Shown: positions 1-5,825 of the stretch, piece by piece
How the letters are laid out: every line of letters starts with the position of its first letter
Numbering within the stretch: the stretch's first letter is position 1
NCBI GenBank assembly: GCA_023386855.1
Contig: JAEWIW010000342.1
Span: 1-6,778 of the forward strand
Source of the DNA: Bacteroidota bacterium
GTDB taxonomy: Bacteria; Bacteroidota; Bacteroidia; Chitinophagales; Chitinophagaceae
Direction: 5' to 3'
Length of the DNA: 6,778 nucleotides
Notes under the pieces: model-generated
What the model saw: only the letters and a program-made list of their open reading frames with translations
Told to the model about the DNA's origin: nothing
The model's database searches: none
Position numbers and translations under genes: made by a program

Positions 1-979
1 GTTCTGCAGGGAGAGGTGTAATGGTCTCTTCTTCCACTGGTGGCATGTCCATTTCGTGGGCAGGAACTTCAGGTTCTTCCGGCTGAAGTCCAAGCGCTGT
101 TTCAGCTTCGGGTTCATCCGGATCATCAGGAAAATTGATATGAGGGAAGGGCTCCTTTTCTACCAACTGGAAACCCTGGTCGGCCCGGGGCTCTGGATTT
201 GGCATGATCACCACCGGCCCTGATGCGCCTTTTAAATTATTACCTTTCCTTCCATTGGCACCAGTACTTTGAATCGCTTCTTCTTCTTTTTCCCCGGTCT
301 CCGCCTCATTCACTGGTTGTTCTGTAACAGGTGAAACATAGGCAGGTGCTTTTTTCCTCCTATCAGGAATTTCAAATACCGGGTTAAACCTCCAGATAAA
401 ATAAGCAAAGCCAGTTACAGTCAATAATGCTGCTGTTCCAAGCCATCCCAGGAAACGGGTAAGCCAGCCATTGCTCATATCTCCGAAAGCACCACCCCAG
501 GGAAATTCATTGCCTGAGAAAATAAAGGAAGCCGTTACACTGAAGAACAGCAACCCTACAATTAGATAACGGATATTTCTCCAGATCGAAAAGATCTTCC
601 TTCCTGCAAGACCATTGATTCCTAGCACGAAAAAAAGGGTACAAAAAAGATAGGAAGCGATCCCGAAGCCATTGTAAAAAAACTGGTGCGAAATATATGC
701 GCCAAGATTACCCAACAGGTTCTCTGTTTTTACTTCAGTGGAAGGAAGTAATATGGATGCGCCATTGAATACTTTGTCCTGGTCGTGCCGCCAGGTAAAA
801 AGGTAAGAAGTAAAAGCTATAAACAACAGCAGGCAGACCAGCAGAGAAATTGTTCCCCCGATCTTATGCGTCCTTTCATCCTTCACAATTTCCTTCACGG
901 TAACCTGCTCCTCTTTTTCTGGCTTCAATTGCTCGGGATCAGGCTTCGCTTTTTTAGGGGATTTTAAACGGTTGGCCAT
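1..979 (-). CDS. ftsK: DNA translocase FtsK, N-terminal part (runs off the left edge)
   Basis: FtsK anchors at the division septum and pumps DNA to help chromosome dimer resolution and segregation. Only 326 codons are present, so the ATPase motor and gamma domain lie outside the window. I translated it by hand because the frame has no stop here. Residues 1-40 are charged and Lys/Glu-rich. Four hydrophobic segments follow at about 41-62, 104-122, 137-155 and 176-196, matching the FtsK 4TM N-terminal domain. A GGAFGD motif sits at 162-167, between the third and fourth segments, as is usual in this family. From about 205 the chain becomes an acidic linker rich in Pro and Glu, typical of FtsK before the motor. 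The start is the ATG at 979, 22 nt after the DUF423 stop. No Shine-Dalgarno is seen, but a TAnnTTTG box lies 4 nt upstream. The identification rests on architecture and family resemblance; the diagnostic motor is not visible. Confidence 0.85.
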   Translation of the reverse strand, partial: MANRLKSPKKAKPDPEQLKPEKEEQVTVKEIVKDERTHKIGGTISLLVCLLLFIAFTSYLFTWRHDQDKVFNGASILLPSTEVKTENLLGNLGAYISHQFFYNGFGIASYLFCTLFFVLGINGLAGRKIFSIWRNIRYLIVGLLFFSVTASFIFSGNEFPWGGAFGDMSNGWLTRFLGWLGTAALLTVTGFAYFIWRFNPVFEIPDRRKKAPAYVSPVTEQPVNEAETGEKEEEAIQSTGANGRKGNNLKGASGPVVIMPNPEPRADQGFQLVEKEPFPHINFPDDPDEPEAETALGLQPEEPEVPAHEMDMPPVEEETITPLPAE

Positions 980-983
980 TTTG

Positions 984-991
984 CAAAATTA
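984..991 (-). promoter_or_regulatory. TAnnTTTG box just before ftsK (possible -7 element)
   Basis: The minus strand reads TAATTTTG, a full match to the Bacteroidota -7 consensus TAnnTTTG, with four bases (CAAA) between it and the ftsK ATG. No TTTG or TTG lies 17-23 nt upstream, so only half of a promoter is present. If it is active, transcription would begin at or next to the ATG, giving a nearly leaderless message. The box overlaps the 12-bp palindrome ATTTTGCAAAAT at 978-989. An 8-mer with six fixed bases in AT-rich DNA can occur by chance. Confidence 0.3.
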
Positions 992-1001
992 GGGATTGTG
1001 T

Positions 1002-1403
1002 TTAAGGAATTGCTGATTCACTGCGGCTAATGCCTAAAACCATGAGCAGCCACCCGGTAAGGAACATCAATCCACCAATGGGAGTGATGATGCCAATACC
1101 ACTCATTCCTACAACCCCCTGGGCTTTAAAAAATGTGAGCAGGTAGAGTGATCCTGAAAAAAGGATTATCCCCGCAAGGAAAAAATAACCTGCATAGAGG
1201 ATCTTCTTATTGGGAAAATGATGGAATAGAATTCCTGTGATCAATATCGCTATGGCATGATATACCTGGTAACGCACTCCTGTATCAAATACAGCTACGG
1301 ATTCAGGCTCAACCAGTTTTTTCAGTCCATGTGCACCAAAAGCACCAAGTGCAACCGCCAGTAAAGCCGTTATTGCACCTGTTCTTAATAATCCCTTATG
1401 CAT
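1002..1403 (-). CDS. DUF423 family small integral membrane protein
   Basis: The product is a predicted 133-residue inner-membrane protein with four hydrophobic segments at about 6-22, 48-62, 68-90 and 104-126. Family signatures are clear: GAFGAHGL at 20-27, a TGVRYQVYHA block at 41-50, LFSGSLYLL at 81-89 and ITPIGG at 106-111. The molecular function of DUF423 (YgdD-like) proteins is not established. I place the start at the ATG at 1403. The frame stays open to an ATG at 1448, but the additional 15 residues are not typical of the family and would overlap aroK by 53 nt. With the chosen start the overlap is 8 nt (1396-1403), which suggests translational coupling. The ftsK start follows 22 nt after the stop. 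Confidence 0.88.
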   Translation of the reverse strand: MHKGLLRTGAITALLAVALGAFGAHGLKKLVEPESVAVFDTGVRYQVYHAIAILITGILFHHFPNKKILYAGYFFLAGIILFSGSLYLLTFFKAQGVVGMSGIGIITPIGGLMFLTGWLLMVLGISRSESAIP

Positions 1404-1905
1404 GTAATATGGTTTGTATGAAATGGGATGGAGACATATTGCTTTCATTATCGATTACAACATTTGCCTGTTCATAATACATCCTTCTTTCATTTAGTTT
1501 TCGTACGATATAATTTTTGAGATCCGCATCACTGATATCACGGATCAGCGGGCGTTCTTTTCTACCCTGCAGTAAACGTTGTAATAACACATCAACGTGT
1601 GTGTTCAGCCAAACAACGATCCCTTTTTTTTTCATCGTGCTGATATTGTTGAAAAAACAGGGTGTTCCTCCACCCACCGACAACACCATGGAATTGTTTT
1701 CATCGATGACCTGTTCAAGCAGGTCTCTTTCTGTTACCCTGAAAAATTCTTCTCCTGATTCCGCAAAAACCTGTGTTATGGTTTTACCGGTAGTGGATTC
1801 TATTTTTTCATCAAGGTCCATAAAAGGGATCTTCAGCAAAGCCGCAAGCTGCTTTCCCCAGTGGGTTTTACCACTTCCCATAAATCCTATCAGGAATATT
1901 CTCAT
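1396..1905 (-). CDS. aroK: Shikimate kinase
   Basis: This cytosolic kinase phosphorylates shikimate to shikimate 3-phosphate with ATP, the fifth step of chorismate and aromatic amino acid synthesis. The 169-residue length is normal for the family. The Walker A loop GFMGSGKT is at 7-14, the shikimate-binding Asp is in the DLD segment at 30-32, Arg56 sits in EEFFR, and the GGG substrate loop is at 78-80. The lid carries ERPL with Arg118, and Arg140 begins the RRMYYEQA element near the C-terminus, where most relatives have RxPYY; the usual Pro is Met here. The ATG at 1905 puts the P-loop at its usual distance from the N-terminus. The gene lies 9 nt after gcdH and overlaps the DUF423 gene by 8 nt, so all three are probably cotranscribed. 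The symbol aroK is used generically; aroL-type enzymes share the same motifs. Confidence 0.95.
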   Translation of the reverse strand: MRIFLIGFMGSGKTHWGKQLAALLKIPFMDLDEKIESTTGKTITQVFAESGEEFFRVTERDLLEQVIDENNSMVLSVGGGTPCFFNNISTMKKKGIVVWLNTHVDVLLQRLLQGRKERPLIRDISDADLKNYIVRKLNERRMYYEQANVVIDNESNMSPSHFIQTILHA

Positions 1906-1914
1906 GTGATCGTT

Positions 1915-3102
1915 TTAGCCGGCGAATGCATTGATACCTGTTACATCCATACCCGTGATCAGCAAATGTATATCATGTGTTCCTTCATAGGTGATCACGC
2001 TTTCCAGGTTCATCATATGACGCATTATAGAGAACTCACCGGTGATGCCCATTCCACCCAGCATTTGCCTTGCATCCCTGGCGATATTTGTGGCGATCTC
2101 GCACCCATTTCTTTTAGCCATGGAAACCTGTTGTGGTGTTGCCCTGTGTTCATCCATCAAAACGGCAAGGCGCCAGTTCATCAGTTGCGCTTTGGTAATT
2201 TCAGTGATCATCTCTGCAAGTTTTTTTTGCTGCAATTGAAAACCTGCAATCGGCCTTCCAAACTGTAGCCTTTCCTTACTATACCTTAGTGCGGTATCAT
2301 AACAATCCATGGCAGCTCCTACGGAACCCCAGGCAATACCAAATCTTGCACGCGTCAAACAGCTTAAGGGACCACGCATGCCTTTCACATTTGGAAGAAT
2401 ATTTTCTTTAGGAACTTTTACATTATCGAACACCAGTTCACCGGTTGCACTGGCCCGAAGACTCCATTTACCATGGGTGGTTGGCGTTGTAAATCCCTCC
2501 ATTCCTCTTTCAAGTATCAAACCATGTACTTCACCGGATTCATTCTTTGCCCATACCACCGCAACCTCTGCAAAGGGAGCATTACTGATCCACATCTTCG
2601 CCCCGTTAAGAATGACATGATCACCCGCATCACGGAAATTGCTTACCATTCCTGCAGGATTAGAACCATGGTCTGGTTCGGTCAATCCAAAACATCCCAG
2701 CCATTCACCAGATGCTAGCTTAGGCAGGTATTTTCTTTTCTGTTCTTCACTTCCATATTCATTGATTGGGAACATCACCAGTGAACCCTGTACCGATGCA
2801 GTGGATCTTATACCACTGTCGCCTCTTTCAAGCTCCTGCATCATCAACCCATAACTGAGGTAATCCAACCCTCCTCCTCCATATTCAGCAGGTATAGTTG
2901 GACCAAAACACCCCAGCTCACCAAGCTGTTTCACTACCTGCTGTGGGAACGCTGCTTTCTGTGCATATTCTTCAATGATGGGCGAGATCTCTTTTTTTAC
3001 ATAAGTTCTCACGGTATCCCTTATCATCTTGTGTTCTTCAGTGAGAAGGTCGTCCAGAAAAAAATAATCCGGGCTGGCGAACTGGTCTTTTCCTGCGGTC
3101 AT
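1915..3102 (-). CDS. gcdH: Acyl-CoA dehydrogenase, glutaryl-CoA dehydrogenase type
   Basis: An FAD-dependent acyl-CoA dehydrogenase of 395 residues. The closest family match by eye is glutaryl-CoA dehydrogenase, which oxidises and decarboxylates glutaryl-CoA to crotonyl-CoA in lysine and tryptophan breakdown. Visible features are the N-terminal helical domain, FGLTEPDHGSNP at 138-149 for flavin binding, WISN at 171-174, the KWSLRASATGE stretch at 212-222, the C-terminal helical domain with RLQFGRPIAGFQ at 278-289, and MLGGMGI at 347-353. Glu373 in TYEGTHDIH corresponds to the catalytic base (Glu370 in human GCDH). Arg99 in GIRSTASVQ corresponds to the glutarate-carboxylate-binding Arg94 and favours GCDH over other acyl-CoA dehydrogenases. 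The ATG at 3102 lies 16 nt below a strong promoter box. It heads the run gcdH-aroK-DUF423-ftsK. Substrate specificity is inferred from motifs. Confidence 0.88.
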   Translation of the reverse strand: MTAGKDQFASPDYFFLDDLLTEEHKMIRDTVRTYVKKEISPIIEEYAQKAAFPQQVVKQLGELGCFGPTIPAEYGGGGLDYLSYGLMMQELERGDSGIRSTASVQGSLVMFPINEYGSEEQKRKYLPKLASGEWLGCFGLTEPDHGSNPAGMVSNFRDAGDHVILNGAKMWISNAPFAEVAVVWAKNESGEVHGLILERGMEGFTTPTTHGKWSLRASATGELVFDNVKVPKENILPNVKGMRGPLSCLTRARFGIAWGSVGAAMDCYDTALRYSKERLQFGRPIAGFQLQQKKLAEMITEITKAQLMNWRLAVLMDEHRATPQQVSMAKRNGCEIATNIARDARQMLGGMGITGEFSIMRHMMNLESVITYEGTHDIHLLITGMDVTGINAFAG

Positions 3103-3118
3103 ATGGTTACATTTTGCT

Positions 3119-3149
3119 CAAATGTAAAGGAAGGGAAATAGAGTACAAA
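3119..3149 (-). promoter_or_regulatory. Bacteroidota-type promoter for gcdH and downstream genes
   Basis: On the minus strand TTTG (3149-3146) is followed by exactly 19 nt and then TACATTTG (3126-3119). This is a full match to the Bacteroidota primary-sigma consensus, a -33 TTTG and a -7 TAnnTTTG. Transcription should begin about 5-8 nt further on, near 3111-3114, leaving a leader of about 10 nt before the gcdH ATG at 3102. No Shine-Dalgarno is present, as is common in this phylum. It probably drives the tightly spaced genes to its left. The call is from pattern and spacing only. Confidence 0.7.
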
Positions 3150-3154
3150 GTCGG

Positions 3155-3186
3155 TTTGACAGTAAGAAGTCTTTTATTTAAATTGT
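3155..3186 (+). promoter_or_regulatory. Candidate divergent promoter for the YciI-like gene
   Basis: TTTG at 3155-3158 is followed by 20 nt and then TAAATTGT at 3179-3186, an imperfect match to TAnnTTTG. TTGACA at 3156-3161 also resembles a classical -35. The box ends only 12 nt before the ATG at 3199, so the leader would be very short. It sits back to back with the stronger gcdH promoter in the same 96-nt intergenic region. The call is weak because the -7 element is degenerate. Confidence 0.35.
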
Positions 3187-3198
3187 AATAAAACACAT

Positions 3199-3591
3199 AT
3201 GTACCGCTTTATCCTAATAATGCTTATTTCTGTGCTTCCATCGGTGATCATGGCACAGGATAACAATGCAAACAAAGCCCCGGCAGTACAGATGAAACAA
3301 TATTTTTTCGTGATGCTCAGTACAGGCAACAACAGGACTCAGGATTCTGTTACTGCTGCCAACATTCAACGGGGACATATGGATAATATCGCCCGGCTGG
3401 CCAATGAAGGCAAGCTAATTGTTGCAGGTCCCTTTGGGGATGACGGCAAATGGCGTGGCATATTCATTTTCGACAGTCCTTCCCAGGAGGAAGTGGAACA
3501 GCTTCTTAAAACGGACCCTGCAATCAGTTCCGGGAGATTGTCGTATGAAATTCATCCCTGGTGGACAGCGAAAAACTGCGTATTCAAATAA
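3199..3591 (+). CDS. Small exported YciI-domain protein
   Basis: The 130-residue product begins with a likely signal peptide: a short basic start (MYR), a hydrophobic stretch at about 4-18 and a probable cut after Ala19 (VIMA then Gln-Asp). No lipobox Cys is present, so the mature form is probably periplasmic and soluble. Residues 33-122 look like a YciI-related (dimeric alpha-beta barrel) domain: a first strand with QYFFVML at 34-40, His60 in the helix, GKLIVAGPFGDD at 71-82, a strand with GIFIF at 87-91, SQEEVEQLL at 95-103, DP at 106-107 and a closing IHPW at 118-121. His60 and an acidic residue of the GDD turn are the usual candidate active-site residues in this family. The biochemical role is unknown. 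It is the only plus-strand gene, divergent from gcdH and convergent with pyrF. The start at 3199 is chosen because it supplies the basic n-region of the signal peptide. Confidence 0.82.
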   Translation: MYRFILIMLISVLPSVIMAQDNNANKAPAVQMKQYFFVMLSTGNNRTQDSVTAANIQRGHMDNIARLANEGKLIVAGPFGDDGKWRGIFIFDSPSQEEVEQLLKTDPAISSGRLSYEIHPWWTAKNCVFK

Positions 3592-3622
3592 TATTATTCA
3601 AATAGTAATGCCTAATAATTTT

Positions 3623-3666
3623 GGCGCCTGTAACCAGGTTAGAATGCTGGTAAAAATCCTGGCGCC
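3623..3666. terminator. Inverted-repeat region between convergent genes (possible bidirectional terminator)
   Basis: The 108-nt gap between the YciI-like gene and pyrF, which converge here, holds two copies of the self-complementary hexamer GGCGCC (3623-3628 and 3661-3666). Between or overlapping them, CCAGG (3634-3638) can pair with CCTGG (3658-3662), and ACCAG (3633-3637) can alternatively pair with CTGGT (3647-3651). No long T-run follows on the plus strand. On the minus strand AAAATTATT follows the outer arm. The position between convergent stops suits a terminator, but the stem is imperfect and the folding was not computed. Confidence 0.3.
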
Positions 3667-3699
3667 TGCCATCAACTGAATGAACTGAAAGCCTATGCG

Positions 3700-4500
3700 T
3701 TAAAGGTATAGCGCCATTTCATTCCTGTAAGCCTTAGCCACATCAGCAGCAACTTCGGCAAAGTCTTCCTTGCCCGAGGCGAAAAGGATGGCCCTGCTGG
3801 CATTAACGAGGATTCCGCAATCGCTGTTCATGGCTTTCCTTGAAATTTCTTCAAGACTTCCTCCCTGTGCACCCACACCTGGAACAAGATAGAAATGTTG
3901 CGGGGTGATTTCCCTGATCTTTTCAAACCATTCAGGCCTCGTAGCGCCAACAACAAACATCAGGTTTGATGGATTACCCCATGAAGAAGCTGTTTTTAAA
4001 ACCTTTTCATATAATAACCCATCACCTGCCTGCTGCAATTCAAAATCATTTGCACCCTGGTTTGAAGTTAGTCCAAGCAGTATGGTCCATTTGTTTTCAT
4101 ATTCAAGAAATGGTCTTACACTATCGGAGCCCATGTAGGGTGCTACTGTAACGGCATCAAAGGATAGCGTTTCAAAAAATGCTTTTGCGTATTGAGAAGA
4201 AGTATTACCGATATCGCCGCGCTTGGCATCAGCAATTTTAAAATGGGTTGACGGGATATAGTTGACCGTTTTTTCCATGGTCTCCCATCCGCTGGTTCCA
4301 TTGGCTTCATAGAATGCAGTGTTGATCTTATAGGAAACACAGTACTCTTTAGTTGCATCAATGATCTGCTTATTGAATTCAAATACAGGATCTTTTTGTC
4401 CTTTTAAATGCGGAGGTATTTTACTGATATCTGAATCAAGGCCTACACATAAATAGGATCCCTTCAGCCTGATCTGCTCAATGATTTGTTCCCTGGTCAT
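3700..4500 (-). CDS. pyrF: Orotidine-5'-phosphate decarboxylase
   Basis: This enzyme catalyses the last step of de novo UMP synthesis, decarboxylating OMP. The 266-residue length and motif layout fit the longer class 2 PyrF found in Bacteroidota and Actinobacteria. Key elements are GLDSD at 20-24 (Asp22), KINTAFYE at 58-65, the catalytic DAKRGDIGNT at 91-100 with Lys93 and Asp96, APYMGSDSV at 120-128, and the phosphate-binding PGVGAQGG at 207-214 with Arg236 further on. The frame extends upstream to an ATG at 4569, but those 23 residues read like the kynU sequence in another frame and lack family similarity. The ATG at 4500 gives the usual N-terminus. It overlaps the end of kynU by 23 nt (4478-4500), which suggests cotranscription and possibly coupled translation. 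No Shine-Dalgarno is seen. Confidence 0.95.
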   Translation of the reverse strand: MTREQIIEQIRLKGSYLCVGLDSDISKIPPHLKGQKDPVFEFNKQIIDATKEYCVSYKINTAFYEANGTSGWETMEKTVNYIPSTHFKIADAKRGDIGNTSSQYAKAFFETLSFDAVTVAPYMGSDSVRPFLEYENKWTILLGLTSNQGANDFELQQAGDGLLYEKVLKTASSWGNPSNLMFVVGATRPEWFEKIREITPQHFYLVPGVGAQGGSLEEISRKAMNSDCGILVNASRAILFASGKEDFAEVAADVAKAYRNEMALYL

Positions 4501-5767
4501 AAAACAAAGATAGTGTTCTATAAAAATTCCAGGCTTCTTCGTAAGTATTATATAAAGGAACAGGTGCAATCCTTATCACATTCGGTTCGCGCCAGTCGCA
4601 GAAAAATCCTTTTTCTTTAAGGAAGTCATATACTTCTTTTCCCCTGTCCAGAATTAAAAGAGAAAACTGCGATCCCCTTTCCCCCGGTGAAGCAGGAGTG
4701 ATCAGTTTAATGGCTCCGCCGGTATGCTTATCCAGGTCTTCAAGCAGCCAGAGCATGTAATTACTTAACAGTTTACTTTTTTCAAAAAGCATTGGCATTC
4801 CTGCCTGATCAAAAATTTTCAATGATGCTTCAAGGGCGGCATACAGCAGTATGGGCGGAGTACTTAACTGCCATCCTTCAGCGGATTGCACCGGTTCGAA
4901 ACCTTGCTCCATCAAAAATCTTTTCGATTTATTATGCCCCCACCATCCACCAAGCCGGTTAATGGATTTATCCTCATGGTAACGTTCATGGATAAACGCA
5001 GTTCCTACTGCACCCGGACCACCATTTAAATATTTATAATTGCACCAGCAGGCAAAATCCACGTTCCAGTCGTGCAACTGCAGCGGAACATTTCCCGCAG
5101 CATGAGCGAGATCGAAACCTGCTTTTGCTCCTGCTTTATGTGCTTCCGAAGTGATCGCTTCCATATCAAGCACCTGCCCGGTGTAATAGTTCAGTCCTCC
5201 AAGAAATACCATAGCGAGTTCATCCGCATTCTTCCTGATCATTTCAATAATTGAATTCATTTCCATCAATTGTGTTGAAGGATCAGAAGGAATTTCAATT
5301 AATATATCGGAAGGATCTTCTCCAAGAAAACGAAGCATGCTTTCCAGCATATACTGGTCGCTGGGGAAGGCTTTTTTTTCGACAAGAATCTTTTTTCTTC
5401 TACCCTTCAGCTGGTAAAAACTTACCATCATCAGGTGAAGGTTCACAGTCAGCTGGTTCATGATAGTGATCTCCGAAGGTTTTGCACCTGCAACAGGTGC
5501 CATCATGGCTGCAAGGCGATCATGCAATATCATCCATGGTTCATCCCCTTCAAAAAAACCTTCCACTCCAAGTGAAGCCCATTGGTCAAGGATTTTTTCC
5601 AGTGAAGCCTTACAGGAATGGGGTTGTAAGCCCAGGGAGTTGCCAAGAAAATAAGTTTTGTAACTGCCATCAGCGTTTTTTGGTATGATGAATGAATTCC
5701 TGAATTCCTTTAAAGGATCCTGCTCGTCGAGTGAACGTGCAAAATCAAGGCTGCTGTTGAAGTTCAT
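4478..5767 (-). CDS. kynU: Kynureninase
   Basis: A PLP-dependent hydrolase that cleaves kynurenine or 3-hydroxykynurenine to anthranilate or 3-hydroxyanthranilate plus alanine. The 429-residue length is normal. FLGNSLGLQP at 40-49 is the N-terminal family signature. The cofactor pocket shows FDLAHAAGN at 218-226 (Asp219, His222), and Lys245 in CNYKYLNGGPG is the Schiff-base lysine with Tyr244 next to it. GGWWGH at 273-278 follows, and Arg399 in VIRIAPVPLYN is placed to bind the substrate carboxylate. The start is the ATG at 5767, with no Shine-Dalgarno. It lies 58 nt after the SDR gene, across a gap that holds a perfect hairpin, and its 3' end overlaps pyrF. No kynurenine monooxygenase or 3-hydroxyanthranilate dioxygenase gene is in the window, so catabolism and NAD synthesis are both possible roles. 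Confidence 0.95.
   Translation of the reverse strand: MNFNSSLDFARSLDEQDPLKEFRNSFIIPKNADGSYKTYFLGNSLGLQPHSCKASLEKILDQWASLGVEGFFEGDEPWMILHDRLAAMMAPVAGAKPSEITIMNQLTVNLHLMMVSFYQLKGRRKKILVEKKAFPSDQYMLESMLRFLGEDPSDILIEIPSDPSTQLMEMNSIIEMIRKNADELAMVFLGGLNYYTGQVLDMEAITSEAHKAGAKAGFDLAHAAGNVPLQLHDWNVDFACWCNYKYLNGGPGAVGTAFIHERYHEDKSINRLGGWWGHNKSKRFLMEQGFEPVQSAEGWQLSTPPILLYAALEASLKIFDQAGMPMLFEKSKLLSNYMLWLLEDLDKHTGGAIKLITPASPGERGSQFSLLILDRGKEVYDFLKEKGFFCDWREPNVIRIAPVPLYNTYEEAWNFYRTLSLFYDQGTNH
4505..4512 (-). promoter_or_regulatory. TAnnTTTG box just before pyrF (possible internal -7 element)
   Basis: The minus strand reads TATCTTTG within the last codons of kynU, with TTTT between it and the pyrF ATG. It matches the -7 consensus and has the same 4-nt spacing as the box before ftsK. 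No TTG or TTTG is found 17-23 nt upstream. If it is real, it would let pyrF be transcribed apart from kynU. The bases also encode Leu-Ser-Leu of kynureninase, so a chance match is quite possible. Confidence 0.25.
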
Positions 5768-5789
5768 GGCGGGAAGTTATGGCAAAGCA

Positions 5790-5808
5790 ATGGCCCTTAA
5801 AGGGCCAT
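5790..5808 (-). other. Perfect hairpin in the SDR-kynU gap
   Basis: The 9-nt arms ATGGCCCTT and AAGGGCCAT flank a single central base, so about 7-8 pairs would form around a 3-5 nt loop, with a GGCCC core. The hairpin lies in the 58-nt gap between the SDR stop and the kynU start and occupies the middle of the untranslated spacer. The following minus-strand sequence (TGCTTTGCC) has no U-run, so it is not a standard intrinsic terminator. Possible roles are mRNA 3'-end stabilisation or processing between the two cistrons, partial termination, or a protein-binding palindrome. Confidence 0.55.
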
Positions 5809-5825
5809 GAATATTAAGCAATCAT

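Noticed and set aside
785..967. Plus-strand open frame of 60 codons
   Set aside because: It lies antisense to the ftsK N-terminus, whose reading frame continues through it with clear family features; the antisense product has no recognisable domain.
1404..1448. Longer N-terminus for the DUF423 protein starting at 1448
   Set aside because: The additional 15 residues precede the first membrane segment, are not a family feature and deepen the overlap with aroK.
1621..1633. Run of T residues that could resemble a terminator tract
   Set aside because: It lies inside aroK and encodes the Lys-rich stretch around residues 92-94; no stem precedes it.
1517..2268. Plus-strand open frames at 1517-1909 and 1861-2268
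   Set aside because: Both are antisense to aroK and the 3' part of gcdH, which have strong motifs. The translated products have no domain that I recognise and no start signal.
3107..3112. ATGTAA start-stop mini-ORF on the minus strand just before gcdH
   Set aside because: It lies at or before the predicted transcription start (about 3111-3114), so it may not be in the message, and six bases are easily met by chance.
4501..4569. Longer N-terminus for pyrF starting at 4569
   Set aside because: The added 23 residues lie within kynU coding sequence and do not resemble PyrF; the ATG at 4500 gives the expected distance to GLDSD.
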